NCBI RefSeq assembly: GCF_964355755.1
Contig: NC_092674.1
Span: forward strand, 29,128,001-29,192,000
Length of the DNA: 64,000 bases
Origin: Antedon mediterranea
Taxonomy: Eukaryota > Echinodermata > Crinoidea > Comatulida > Antedonidae
Reading direction: 5' to 3'
The translations under genes and the position numbers were made by a program. Positions 21,364-36,300 of this stretch are shown here, one piece after another. How positions within the stretch are numbered: position 1 is the stretch's first letter; each line of letters starts with the position of its first letter. Below the pieces are notes generated by a model. That model worked only from the letters and a program-made list of their open reading frames with translations, was not told the DNA's origin and did not search any database.

Positions 21364-24300
21364 ATGAGCACTGCGACGGAACGCAAGTTTACAAACTTGC
21401 GAAAGCGGCTGGACCAACTCGGCTATAGACAAGCTTTGGGAATAGAAACACTTCCGTTGGTTGAAAAGCTTTTTAATGACCTGATACACACAACTGAGAG
21501 TCTAAAGAAATCTAAACTACAGGTAACTATAGCTGTAATATTACAATTCAATTTATTGTTTTTGAACATTCATATAACTTATAAATAATTTTAGCTCTGT
21601 CTACACTATTAAAGATTATGTCACAAAAAATGTGATGTGCTCATGGACATGATGTCATATCACTACCTTATTTGAGCATATCACTACCATATTTGGGCAC
21701 ATCACACTTTTTTGTCAAACTAGTTCAATAGTGTAGACAAAGCTTTATAATATTGATATGACCTAGGTTCACAGGGTATAAAATTAGGTGATTTTAAACA
21801 GAAAAAAAAATATCACCATATTAACTATAATAAAGGCTATCCCATACTCATACCTCTTCATTTTTGCTGAACATAAACTTGGTATAATAAGAGGCCTATT
21901 TGAAACTGTTGAAAATATGCTTGAAAGAAATTTGTCATAGATTCTTGGTTAAAATGTATAAAGTTGCATGTTATCTGGGTATTATTACATGCTGGACATG
22001 TGTAATCCATAATTGATGATGTTATGGTCCACCTGTTCTGTCAACTGGAATAAATGTGATTATGTTAATTAGATACTATACCCATGATGTCACATTATTC
22101 CCTTGTAGAGGGCAGTATACTATTTTCCATACTTTAGAATTCAATTCAATTCAAGGAACATTTATTCACGTCCAAAAGACGTGAATAATTACTACAGTAG
22201 TATTTTGTTTTCAATTTTTTCTAAAACTCTGTCTACACAAAAAAATTGATATGGACATGATGATGTCATATCACTACCATATTTGGGCACATCACACTGT
22301 TTTTGTCAAACTATTTTGATAGTGTAGACAGAGCCTAAAGCTATAAAATATATAAATTAGAGTATAGTGAATTTCAAAGTTGTTTTTAGAGTTCAACTTT
22401 GTATACTTAATGTTTTAAAAAAGGGTTAAAGTTTTTTTTTTATTAAAAATAATCATATTCTTGCAGGCTAGCCAAGTAATCCACGAGAAAGGCACATGGG
22501 AAGAACAGATCGAGCCTTACCGGAGTGACAATGCGAAGCTAGTCAAAGAAAACAACGACCTGCATCTCCAGCTAATCAAAGTCCGGGAGGATCTAGACTC
22601 CACCAGCAAGAGCCTAAAGTCATCAATTCGCAAACTTGAGCATGAAAACGCAGATCTGCGCTTCCTCAATACTCAATACGTTCATAAAGTGCGCACCGTT
22701 GAGAAAGAGTCAAAGCAGAAGTCTGACAGAATCGCACAGTTGCAGGAGAAAAACTTCAAAGCGGTTGTTCAAACACCAGGTAAATATTTGTTAAAAACTA
22801 TAATTACTAATAATTAATATTCAAATATAATATTCATAATTATATTAAAGATATATTGTCCTGAAAACATTATTTATTCACTTCGAAAGTGAAAGTGGTT
22901 GAATTTAACCATTTATTTTGTCTTTTTATAAATGAAAACATTGTTTTTTAAAGTTTTATGCAAGTGATTAACTTTATTAAAACTTTGAAATCATATGGCC
23001 TATTCAAGGTCTTTTCATGTTTTTACCAGTATAATTAGTCAACAAATGTTATTTTTTACATCTGTTTTTTTTTGTTAAATTGCAATTAAACATTTTTTAT
23101 TTTTATAATTGATTCATTTGTTTTCATGAAAACTTTTTCTTTGACTACAGGTGGAAGAAAAAAAAACATCCCATTTAGACGACAGCGAATGGACATTGAT
23201 TCTACAGTACTGCCTTCACACGATACACGTACCCCCTCTGTTCCTGCTGTACTTGATCCGTATGTTGCTGATCTTTTACAAGTTGCAGATGCTAAAATTG
23301 AGGATCTGCAAAGGGAGGTGGAACAATTACGGGAATTGAATGAATCATATGAAAAGGCAATTCGTAGTTTGCGAAAACAGGTGTGTTTTTGTGGTTTCTT
23401 TTTATTATTTATCATTTTTTGAATAGCAAACACGAAATGTACAGATCAATGCAAAATAATTAACTATATATTTTTTTTATTTGATAATATAACTTTATAA
23501 AAAATGACCGTGGAGGAAATATATAGATATTGCCTCCATATTCTAACATAATATAAAATGTTTATAAAAACATTAAAAAATAATTAAATTGATAAATAAA
23601 AATTCTAGTTTTCCTGACCGCATAATAATAGTATTATCACATTATATCTTGCAAATTCATAAATGCACAATAAATAATAAAACACTTCAGTTGAGTAATA
23701 TATTTATTACATTTATTCATACTTAGTATCATTTCATTTGGGAAACCACCTCACAAAAGGTAAAAAGCTTAAATACTACATTTTAATTATAGGTATTTTT
23801 ACAGGTCCTTAATTACCCTAGTAGATTCAGAAGAGAAAAAAATCTACCTAGATTAGCAATGTGGTCTGGATTAATACCGTAAAAATAATTTATGTATTTC
23901 ATATTAACATACAAATGTAAATAATTATCATTTTGAAGATATGATTACATTTAGACACCCCTATACTGATAATGGATTATCCTAGCGATGGTTGCCAAGT
24001 ACGCTACATGTGGATCGGATTACCTTTTATAGGCAATGACCTTTGATACTTTAGAATTCCTTTAAAGCTATTGGTTGACAGAGAAGTGTTACTTGTTTGT
24101 GATTGGTTAATAATTTGCATACAAACACTCCATTGATAAAGTAATCAATTATCTATCTATTTGAATGAAGTCCCACAATCAGTTTATGATAGGCTGAGTT
24201 TTTTGAAATGTTAATGAACTTGCTACCTCCAGTTAGCTTTTGAAATTGTTTAGTCTAACTAAATATTGTGGTATTTGAATACCTTTGTGGATAGCTTACT

Positions 24301-27300
24301 TTGTGAATGCTAGGCCGCTGGGGATAACTAGCTTACTGGCTTACCTTGGATCTTCCTATGTACCTGATCTTTTTAGTGCATTTATTTATATCAACATTTA
24401 TTGTGTAATGTACACTCTGGATAAACTATATTAAAATGAACCGAGGAATATATAGTAAAGGTAGACGTTCCAGATCTAAAACTGGGGTAAGTTATTAATA
24501 TTATTCATAGGATTTATGTTGTCTATATATAGGGCTGTGTGTGAATATTAAAAAACACAAATATAAAGGTTAATTAGGGAGACCTCATTTAATAGCAAAT
24601 ACCTGACTCTACTGTATGTTACAATCTCTTGGATAGAAGATACTTCACAACAATCTCTTACTGTACACCCCTCCCCCCAAATTGATCCACAAAAAAAAAT
24701 AAAATTACTTTACTGCTAGGGCAAATAAAAATCTATTAAACTGGATACCATTTTTTTATAATCAAACTCAAATAGCTGTCTGCCTGTAGTAAATAAATTA
24801 ATCAAATCATTTCATATGCTACAGTATAGTTATGAATGATAGCACATTTTACAACACTGTACAGTAGTGGATTTAATGACAACACTGACTATTCCAAAGG
24901 TCAATTATTGTTTTATTATGAACCCTTAACAGTAGAGTTTGTACTTGAGTAAACTCCTTAATTCTATTTGAATAGCATTCACTCTTCTTAGTCATTTTAT
25001 AATATACTGATCAAGTATTCTCATTCTGTATTTAATCAGTGGCTTTGAATCACAGAAAGGGGTTTCCTCATTAGGCCCAGCTAGCCCTTCCCAGCTCCCA
25101 CCTAAATTTTCTAAAATTATAATGCAAAATATAGGAAATTTTTTAGGTTAAGTTGAGCTTCGGCTATATCTTGGCTACCTTTTGTATTGAAATTGTTTTT
25201 GTTTGATACAATTAAGAAGAAGTAAAGTAATACCAACTTCATATCACCATTTTTAGGCCTTGGCCTCCTATTTAAAAAACCAGACCCGTCTCTGGCTTCA
25301 GTGTTAAAAAATACATTTCCCCATTAATAGGTGTATCCCCTGAATAGGTGTATCCCCTGAATAGGTGTATCCCCTGAATAGGTGTGTCCCCTGAATAGGT
25401 GTGTCCCCTGAATAGGTGTGTCCCCTGAATAGGTGTGTCCCCTGAATAGGTGTGTCCCCTGAATAGGTGTGTCCCCTGAATAGGTGTGTCCCCTGAATAG
25501 GTGTGTCCCCTGAATAGGTGTGTCCCCTGAATAGGTGTGTCCCCTGAATAGGTGTCTCACTTAAATAGGTGTGTCCCCTGAATAGGTGTCTCACTTAAAT
25601 AGGTGTGTCTCTTCGAATAGAGGTGTACCAAGAGAGTGTTCTACTGTATAACAGTATAATAGTTTATACTGTACCTTAAACCTTTACTAACACCCTTAAA
25701 ATAGGTCAAGTGGTAAATGTGAATTGGCCACATTTTTCTAGAATGACTTAAACACAATGGTACTCATTATTACCAGATACTATTGCTCATGTTCCCTATT
25801 GTTGTGTATGCTAAGTGTGAATATAATTGAAAGCATTGTTTTGTATCCTAATTGTACTTTGAATGGTGTCTAGTTACCCTGGGTCTGCTGGGCTGGTTTC
25901 TAACTTGAATAATAAGAGGATTTAAATGATTTATGAACAGGATCACTGAAGTGTGAGAAAGTAGATGACGAGTCAGTCATAATTGATTTGATAACTTTCT
26001 AAAGACAGCTGATGAAAATAAATATCATATGACATTATTATTCAATATCATGTTTTTTGTAAAAAATATAGTGCAATAATAATTCAGGCAGTACAGGTCA
26101 TTCATTAATAAATGGTATATTTACAAGAATCATCAGTAAAACTATGGATAGTCCTATAAATTAGAAACTGAATTGTGATACATTTTTACATGGATCATAA
26201 TTTACAACAATGTATTAACTAGGTCACAAGATAAACAAAAACATTGTCCCTGTATTCATAAGTAAAAAAGTTAAAGATAACATTAAGAAAGTCGAAAAGA
26301 AACCAACTATTATAAGTCAACAATGTGTTGTATATAAATTTAAATGTGACTTGTGTGATGCAAGTTATGTTGGATATACATGCCGACACCTCCACCAACA
26401 CATTGTTGAACATAGTAGATGTTTAATAGGACAGCATTTAAAGGATCACAACGTGATTGTATTAAAAAAGTTTGAAAAAACTGACAATAAAACAGGGAAA
26501 AAACCCAATTCAAATAGATGACAGGCAAATTCAAGTTGATAGACCTGTAGACCGGTCATACAATTGGAATGTATTTTCTTTCTTTCTTTCTTTATTCAAT
26601 TTTTCACACTTCAAAAAAAATACAAGTTATATCTACTGTTACTGTACAGTATATACCAGTAACCATATTCACCAATCACACTAAAGTAAGATATTTCTCT
26701 TCTTAATATTAGGTATTTCACTTAACTCAATACAAAAAACATGCATACAAAAAGTACACTGCGAAGGCCAACAAATCATAAAATGCTTTATGGACATTAA
26801 TTAATCAATTTACCAACTTTATTACCTCTATGGCATTTGTAGTATATTTATTAATTGGTATATACTTCTCCATTTATGGCATAATAATATTGTAATTAAT
26901 AGTAATTAAACAATATTTTTTAATAATGTGAAATTTTTTCATTATTCTACGCAGTTCAACTGTACTTTTGTATTGCCTTAGGCTTTTTATATTAAAAACA
27001 AAAAACTTCTTTTTTATTTTAAAATAATATCGTTTCATAGAATTGTTTTGTTTAATTATGACTAAAAATTACCATTACTGCAGCTGCTCACTACTGTACA
27101 TTGTTGCTATCACCTTATTTGATGGTATTATTAATATTAATTGAAATTTAGACACTTTTCAATATACTGTTACTACTATAACAGTATCTGTACTTTGCAT
27201 TGCTTATAATAGGCTCCAGTCTTTATATTATAATTAACCTTATTTTATTTTAAAATATATTAAAACATTTGTTTTTGTATAAAATAAACTAAAATAGTAG

Positions 27301-30300
27301 TAGCTATGTAATTCAATGCACACTTGAATTTGTACTGTAGTACATCACAATATAAAACATAACATTATTGTTATGCATTTATTTATGGATTTTGTTTCAA
27401 TCTATGGTCGTTCAATTGTTTGATTAATGGCATCATATTTCTCGTTGTACAAACTGGTTGTACAAACTTCTAATGGAAACTTTTCTATTACCAATAGGCA
27501 AATCAATATCACTATTTAATACTTAATAATTCAGGGTTCTCGCCCCGGTGGGCGTCGATGGTCGGCCCCGTCCACCACTCGGAATTTCCTACCACCACTT
27601 TCATGGAGCCGACCACCACTGTATTTACACATGTAGATCGTAGCTATTATTAATTTTGCACACCTTGTTACCGCACAAAAAGAAAATCGTAGGGTTTTTT
27701 ACGAATTTCTTTTTTTCCCGACCTCATTATGAAATACGTGGGCTGGCGGAGTAGTCGCCTTTTTTTGTGGGGGGGGGGGGGGGTTGTCGGGTCGCCGACC
27801 ACTACTCATGACATGCTGGTGAGAACCCTGATCAGTGATAATAATAATATACAGTAATATTAATTCATACTTTATTGTGAATGTGAATAGTTTACTGTGC
27901 AATAATGATTATAATGTATTGTATTCTTTGAAAATGAAACATACAGTATAAATGTACAGTAGATGCTGGAGACCTACTTCAATTTCATATTATTTCTCTT
28001 TAAATACTAATGGGGAGGAGAAATGAAAGCATAACTTATACAGTAAGGAATAGGCTCCTCAAAACCAAAAATATGAAATATAAATAATATTACAAAAAAA
28101 ACATTTGCAAAGGTACTGTGTGTAAAAACGAACGTAGTAAGCAAATTCCATTTATTAATACAAGGCTGTTAGTTATTTATGAATTAACACATTACTTACA
28201 GTCTCATATCTAATATATAATTTATGGTTTATGCTTTAGAGTGACTATATGTTTAGTACAGTTGTTCTTTTCTAAATTTATTTTTCTTTGTTCTAATAGT
28301 AATACTGTGCAACATCTTTGAAATCTGATATACTGTATATATTATATTCTTAATAATAATTACTGTATATTCTTTTTCTATTTTATTTACTATTTTATAG
28401 GTTGATACTCGTGATCAGGAGATAGGTCGGCTTGGGCGGCAGCTTGAGGGCGGGAGGCCGTATGATGTCGTTTCCATGGAAGCAAAAAACAAAGGAAATG
28501 ACCGATTGGTGTCTCATCTGAACATTCAGGTAAAATATCTTTTTTTAGAGTTATTGTTGAATGTACTACTAGCAATGGTACTTTGTTTTATAATAAATCG
28601 TAAATTACCTTTGAAATTAATCATTCATTTATGAACTTCCAGAGAAAAAACTGTTTAAATTAAATTCTGCAAACAAATATTTGTCTGGTAGGCCCTATTC
28701 TTACTGTATCTGCCCACCACAGGTATAAACATTTTTTTTTTAGACTGTATAAACATTTTTTTATTTTTGTTATATTCCAGATTGACTACCTGCAAGAGGC
28801 GAACCGTGATCTGGAGAAGCGTTTGAAAGAGGCTCTTCTCAACAGAGAAGATGCTGTCACCACAGTTGATGAACTGGGTCTTAAGAACCAGGAACTGGTT
28901 GCAGAACTGCAAGACATTGATCGTCTAACCAAACGACTGCAAACTGACAAAGATGTGGCAATTGCGGCAGCCGATCAAGATGTCTCCGAGGCTAAGGTTG
29001 AACTGAGGCACACGATACATGAGTTAGAATCAGTGGAGTTGGAAATGAACCAGATGAGACAGGTATGATGTACAGTATACTCTTGAAGTTTAAACTTGGC
29101 TGTAAGAAAGGACTTTTATTCAGCTTCTAAAGTAGTACTTTAGTAGTTGGACCATTAAAACATATTTTAAATACAACAGTTGTGGAAAACCATGCGTATT
29201 AGTCCAGGCCTGACAGTGTTTGAGAGTTGACTATTATAGAATCCAATTTAATAAATAATTTTTTAGGAGCGGAAAAATATTTTGGCTGATGTCGAGCAGT
29301 TGACGAGGGAGCAGCAAATCAAAGATGCAGAGTTGAACGACCTCAGAGAGATGATGCACAAAGTACAAGAAGACAAGAGGAAGCTTAGCGATCGAGTCAA
29401 CAAACTCACATCAAATGGTGAGGTCAAAGTTTAATTTTTGTTGTGTCATAAGATGTTTTGGCCTACTCTGACTTTGTACTGTGAACTCAGTGCATTGAGA
29501 ACACCTTGAGGGGAACTTACTTTAATCATACTCTGACTTTGTACTGTGAACTCAGTGCATTGAGAACATCTTGAGCGGAACTTACTTTAATCAGTTGTTA
29601 TATGTTGTATATGTTGTATATGTTATTATTGAATTATCTTAAGAAAAATTAAGTATTGTTCATTGTTTTTCATTCATATTATACAGAACATTTCCTAACC
29701 TAAAGTGATTAGTGGAATTTCCTTTACATGACATAGTTCTATGTTTTATCTATCTGCATTAATTGACTTTGCATGAGTGTTGTGGTAAACAAAACCCATT
29801 GTCAATGGAAAATGAATGGCCAAGTTAATTACAAGTACATCACAATATGATCGTTGGTCCATTATATTAGTTTAGTCGTTATGATTCCTACAACAATAAC
29901 AAACCTCAGCGAAGCACGTTATTGTTTATTGGATTATTAAAGAGCATGTCGTTACAATCGTATGTCCCATGTCTTTATATTGTTGCACTTGTAAAAATGT
30001 ATATTAAATAATAATAGCAGCGCCACAAACCAATCTACCTTGAATGTAAAACCGTAACAAAATAAATATTTACTAAAATATGTACCATCCAACCAAAAGT
30101 AAACGCATTAAAAAACATTCAACCAAAATAAACAAAGATAAAGAGCATAAAGAAGGCATAACAACTAATTAATACACATTGTAATGTTTGAATAGTGGTT
30201 TGTTTCAAATATAATTGTTTTGTTGGTTTGTCCTATTTCCTTTGTGTGTAAAAAGCAACAATATCGCCGTAGTTTTGCTCAGTACAAATAGTACAGTAGT

Positions 30301-33300
30301 TACTTTAAATACACTTTTTTCTCGCACTGTCCCTTTAACCATTCTTCATTATTGATCTGTATTATTTGTTTAGTTAAATTAAGTTTTGAAAAATAATTTT
30401 CTTTAGCAATTATCACGCACATGAATTAAAATACAGGCACGTATATTACATTAAATTTACAATGCATTGTTGTCTTTTGTCTCCTTCACCGGAGCATACA
30501 TTGTCATCTTTTGTCTTCTTCACCGGCGCATGTAAAATGTTTATTGATCTCAGTTTATTTAAATTACTTGAAATCAGGCTAGAAGTACCTACTGCTTTTT
30601 TTCACACAGATACCTTTTGTTATTTTACAATCGTTGATTGTTCAAAGTCTGCCTAAAAATAGCAAGAAAACCAGAGCAATATCTGACTTTACTATAGTAA
30701 TAACTGCTTAATTTGTGATTAGAATTTTTGTGTATCAACATGTATTCACCATCGTTGTGTTCTTCCTTAGAACGAGAGCTCGTCCTGGAATTGGAGCGTC
30801 TTAGAACAAAAGGCAGCAAAGGACGGCGCGATAAATCGCCGACGAAGATGGATAGTTATATTAAAACGATTGAAGAAGAAAGAGATTACTTGAAAGGTGA
30901 AGTGGACATCTTGAATAAACTTATGAAGAACAAGTCTGTGTTATCAAGCCCTAGTAACAGCCCGCTGCGTAGTAGGTCAAGTAGCCCGTCAAAATCTGCT
31001 GCCCTAAAGGTAATTTTTAAATTTTACTAGTTGGTGAGAATGGTGGAATTGATTAGCATAAATTTACCATACAATTCGTAACTCTACTTGATAATAATGA
31101 TTTATAATTAAATTTATATAATAAGAATATTTTTTTGTTTGTGTTACAGTCGTCACATCTAGAGACAACCATCAAAGTACTTGAAGACGAGAGAGATTTT
31201 TACAAAAAAGAGTATGAGATTATGAAATCCATCAGAACTAAGAGTGGAAGTCCAAGCAAAATACGAACACCGCCAGTTAGAGAAAAGGTATGAAAATTAT
31301 TTATAAAGAAAAAAAACATTTTTTTGTTAAATATTGAAAGATATATTGTCTCCCTGAAAGTTTTTGTTTCTTCGTTGAATATGTCATTTTAAGGTCGCAA
31401 AATAGACCAAAAACTGGATGGGAAAAAAAATTATTTACCTGAAAAAATGTAATTTAACCATTTATTTTGACTTTTTATATGTGAAATGGTTATTTTTTTT
31501 GTTTTTTTTTCTATAGAAGTGAATAACTTTATTAAAACTGCAAAATGGCCTATTAAAAGTCTGATTTTATTAATCTTCATTTTTTATGTTTTGGGAGACA
31601 ATACATCTTTAAAGTGTTTGTATTTATTTGTGAACATTTTTTTACAGAATAATTTTGATGAAACTGAGATATTTAGGTTGAGAAGAGAACGAGACGAACT
31701 GCAAACAGTTCTGGATAAATTTGAAAGACATCTTGCCGAGGTAAGTAAATATTTGTAATACGACCTACCTGTAAATAATTTAGTGGCTTTTTTTCCCATT
31801 ATGTACCCCTTTTTTTAATGCAACATCAACATCATCACATCAGTAAGGCCCCTATTATTGGTGTTCCCTTAATTTCTGGTTTCTTTAGTTTGAAACATAA
31901 TATATTGCCCCACTAAAAGTGTCCCCTAAATAGAGGTGTTTACTAAATAGGGGTGTCTCAAAGGAGGGGTTCTTGTGGTGTAAATATTATCATCTTTACA
32001 AAGACTACAAAGACTACAAACACTGTTATAATAAATAATAACACTGTTAATTTATGCTTTGTTATTTTTCCATTTTTACTTAAATAGATTCAGAGTAATG
32101 TCAAAGTGTTAACAGCTGACAGAGACAAAACTAAACTGCTCTATGAACAGGTATGATTTATTAATAAACAATAATAATGATAAATAAAATTATCTCAATA
32201 TTTCCTTCACCCTTCTTCTTCCCTCAGAGTATTTCCTGCACCCTTCTTCTTCCCTCAGAGTATTTCCTGCACCCTTCTTCTTCCCTCAGTATTTCCTGCA
32301 CCCTTCTTCTTCCCTCAGAGTATTTCCTGCACCCTTCTTCTTCCCTCAGAGTATTTCCTGCACCCTTCTTCTTCCCTCAGAGTATTTCCTGCACCCTTCT
32401 TCTTCCCTCAGAGTATTTCCTGCACCCTTCTTCTTCCCTCAGAGTATTTCCTGCACCCTTCTTCTTCCCTAAAAGTATTTCCTGCACCCTTCTTCTTCCC
32501 TCAGTATTTCCTGCACCCTTCTTCTTCCCTAAGAGTATTTCCTGCACCCTTCTTCTTCCCTCAGAGTATTTCCTTCACCCTTCTTCTTCCCTCAGAGTAT
32601 TTCCTGCACCCTTCTTCTTCCCTCAGAGTATTTCCTGCACCCTTCTTCTTCCCTAAGAGTATTTCCTGCACCCTTCTTCTTCCCTCAGAGTATTTCCTTC
32701 ACCCTTCTTCTTCCCTCAGAGTATTTCCTTCACCCTTCTTCTTCCCTCAGAGTATTTCCTGCACCCTTCTTCTTCCCTCAGAGTATTTCCTGCACCCTTC
32801 TTCTTCCCTAAGAGTATTTCCTGCACCCATCTTCTTCCCTCAGAGTACTTCCTGCACCCTTCTTCTTCCCTCAGAGTATTCCCTGCACCCTTCTTCTTCC
32901 CTCAGAGTATTTCCTTCACCCTTCTTCTTCCCTCAGAGTATTTCCTTCACCCTTCTTCTTCCCTCAGAGTATTTCCTGCACCCTTCTTCTTCCCTCAGAG
33001 TATTTCCTTCACCCTTCTTCTTCCCTCAGAGTATTTCCTTCACCCTTCTTCTTCCCTCAGAGTATTTCCTGCACCCTTCTTCTTCCCTCAGAGTATTTCC
33101 TTCACCCTTCTTCTTCCCTCAGAGTATTTCCTTCACCCTTCTTCTTCCCTCAGAGTATTTCCTGCACCCTTCTTCTTCCCTCAGAGTATTTCTTCCCTCA
33201 GAGTATTTCCTGCACCCTTCTTCTTCCCTCAGAGTATTCCCTGCACCCTTCTTCTTCCCTCAGAGTATTCCCTGCACCCTTCTTCTTCCCTCAGAGTATT

Positions 33301-36300
33301 TCCTGCACCCTTCTTCTTCCCTCACAGTATTTCCTTCACCCTTCTTCTTCCCTCAGAGTATTTCCTGCACCCTTCTTCTTCCCTCAGAGTATTCCCTGCA
33401 CCCTTCTTCTTCCCTCAGAGTATTCTCTGCACCCTTCTTCTTCCCTCAGAGTATTTCCTTCACCCTTCTTCTTCCCTCAGAGTATTTCCTGCACCCTTCT
33501 TCTTCCCTCAGAGTATTCCCTGCACCCTTCTTCTTCCCTCACAGTATTCCCTGCACCCTTCTTCTTCCCTCAGAGTATTTCCTGCACCCTTCTTCTTCCC
33601 TCACAGTATTTCCTTCACCCTTCTTCTTCCCTCAGAGTATTTCCTGCACCCTTCTTCTTCCCTCAGAGTATTCCCTGCACCCTTCTTCTTCCCTCACAGT
33701 ATTCCCTGCACCCTTCTTCTTCCCTCAGAGTAGTTCCTGCACCCTTCTTCTTCCCTCACAGTATTTCCTGCACCCTTCTTCTTCCCTCAGAGTATTTCCT
33801 GCACCCTTCTTCTTCCCTCAGAGTATTTCCTGCACCCTTCTTCTTCCCTCAGAGTATTTCCTGCACCCTTCTTCTTCCCTCACAGTATTTCCTGCACCCT
33901 TCTTCTTCCCTCAGAGTATTTCCTGCACCCTTCTTCTTCCCTCAGAGTATTCCCTGCACCCTTCTTCTTCCCTCAGAGTATTTCCTGCACCCTTCTTCTT
34001 CCCTCAGAGTATTCCCTGCACCCTTCTTCTTCCCTCAGAGTATTTCCTGCACCCTTCTTCTTCCCTCAGAGTATTTCCTGCACCCTTCTTCTTCCCTCAG
34101 AGTATTTCCTGCACCCTTCTTCTTCCCTCAGAGTATTTCCTGCACCCTTCTTCTTCCCTCAGAGTATTTCCTGCACCCTTCTTCTTCCCTCAGAGTATTT
34201 CCTGCACCCTTCTTCTTCCCTCAGAGTATTTCCTGCACCCTTCTTCTTCCCTCAGAGTATTTCCTGCACCCTTCTTCTTCCCTCAGAGTATTTCCTGCAC
34301 CCTTCTTCTTCCCTCAGAGTATTTCCTGCACCCTTCTTCTTCCCTCAGAGTATTTCCTGCACCCTTCTTCTTCCCTCAGAGTATTTCCTGCACCCTTCTT
34401 CTTCCCTCAGAGTATTCTCCGCACCCTTCTTCTTCCCTCAGAGTATTTCCTGCACCCTTCTTCTTCCCTCAGAGTATTTCCTGCACCCTTCTTCTTCCCT
34501 CAGAGTATTTCCTGCACCCTTCTTCTTCCCTCAGAGTATTTCCTGCACCCTTCTTCTTCCCTCAGAGTATTTCCTGCACCCTTCTTCTTCCCTCAGAGTA
34601 TTTCCTGCACCCTTCTTCTTCCCTCAGAGTATTTCCTGCACCCTTCTTCTTCCCTCAGAGTATTTCCTGCACCCTTCTTTCTCCGTCAGTTATTTTTCTG
34701 CACCTTTCCTCTCTCAAAGTCACAATGAAAGCACAGTTTCTATTTGAAGACTCTATTTTATGCTACATACACGTTTTTAAATCGTATCAAATAATAATTT
34801 ATTTATTTTCAGGCAAATGATGAGTTACAAAGATTGAGAATAGAGTTGGTGAAGTCACCTAAAGCATCGAGGTCGTCTATTGCAGCACAGTCCATTTTAA
34901 AACGTGTAGAAATTGAAAGAGATACAGCAATATCTGATTCAAGAAGAATGACGACTGAGAGGGATAGTCTGCGGGAAAGGTTAAAGGTCAGTCAACTTGC
35001 ACAGTACAGAATGTTGTTTCTTGTTTTGTTTTTTTCTGTGATTGCAGAATCTAGTATTCTTTATTGAATGATTTCACTGTGCAAAATATGAAATTTTAAA
35101 GTAGTCAACAATTTTGCCAATTATTGAGCATGCCCAAATGTTTGTCATGCTCTATTGCTTCTATCTTTGCTCTGTCTACACTATAAAAACTTTATGTGAC
35201 AAAAAAATGTGATATGGACATGATAGTAGGGCGGCCAATGTGTGCTTTTTCATCATGGGGGGCATTTTCTGTTAATAGCAGGCAACCATGTGGAATATAT
35301 CCCTTATGGGATGACAAAAAAGATAGGGGTGGATGCCGCTCTCAAATTTCAGGTCAAAGGTCATTTTCAAGGTTATAAGGTCAAATATGGTAAAATAGAG
35401 GTTTAAGCTGTTTTCAACAACATATAAGCTAATTAAAAGAAATGTAACCATTATTGGATCATTATTGACATATTGCTGCAGATGGTGAAGTTCATCAATT
35501 TTTCAACTTACAAGTTTAAAGGTCATTTTCAAGGTCATAAGAAAAAATAGAGCACAGACCTGTTAATTATCGGTATTAATAATTGAAATAAATATAATTT
35601 TCATGATAGCCTTTGGCTGATGGTTATAGTGTGGTGTCAAAAAGACCAGAATTGTACTGGGAAGATTTTAAACTTTTTGAGTCACTCCTGGAAGGTGTTC
35701 AAGGAATGGAGAGGATGAGTCCTAGAGTATCAAAATAACCGAAATTGGAGGCCCACTGGAATGTCTTAAATTTCATTTAAAAACGGTCACAGAGGATTTG
35801 TGGGTTGGGAGTAATGGGCGGCATGGGCACATGCCAATATTCAAAATTTGTCTGGGATGGAAGGAGGTAACGCTCTGAGGTGGGTATTTCTTCAAGCACT
35901 GATATATAATGCCTACTGGCCATCTGGGTAACGGCAAACGATTGAATCACAACCACATATGCATGCTTTCTGTAACAACTTCATCTGGCTCTTTAGTTTA
36001 CATACACATGTAACAAGTTCCAAACTGACAACTGGGTTAGGGGCTTCCAAACGACCCGATTCATTTAGGCCACATACTGATCTCTGCCTGATAGTTGGCT
36101 CGTATGTTTAGGTTCTATGATATCTGTATTCACCATAGGTGAGTTTTTTTAATTTTAAGTGTTTCCCGAAGTAGAAATACAGGTACTTAAATATTTATTG
36201 AGTGAAGTGAAATACTTAATATTTAAGGGAAATATATATCACTAGGGTTAATGGTATATGGTCACTGAGTCTAGATGGAGGTAGCACCAAAGAGTAGTCT

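Noticed and set aside
25304-25594. Repetitive ORF on the minus strand ([17 protein letters not shown])
   Set aside because: Product of the 17-bp minisatellite, no start context, inside a CEP135 intron.
32177-32656. 159-codon ORF rich in Ser, Cys, Leu and Pro
   Set aside because: Comes from the 31-bp minisatellite; the frame closes within the array and nothing resembles a protein domain.
32195-34695. CRISPR-like array
   Set aside because: Units follow each other without unique spacers, and the genome is eukaryotic with introns. The 44577-45040 array fails for the same reason.
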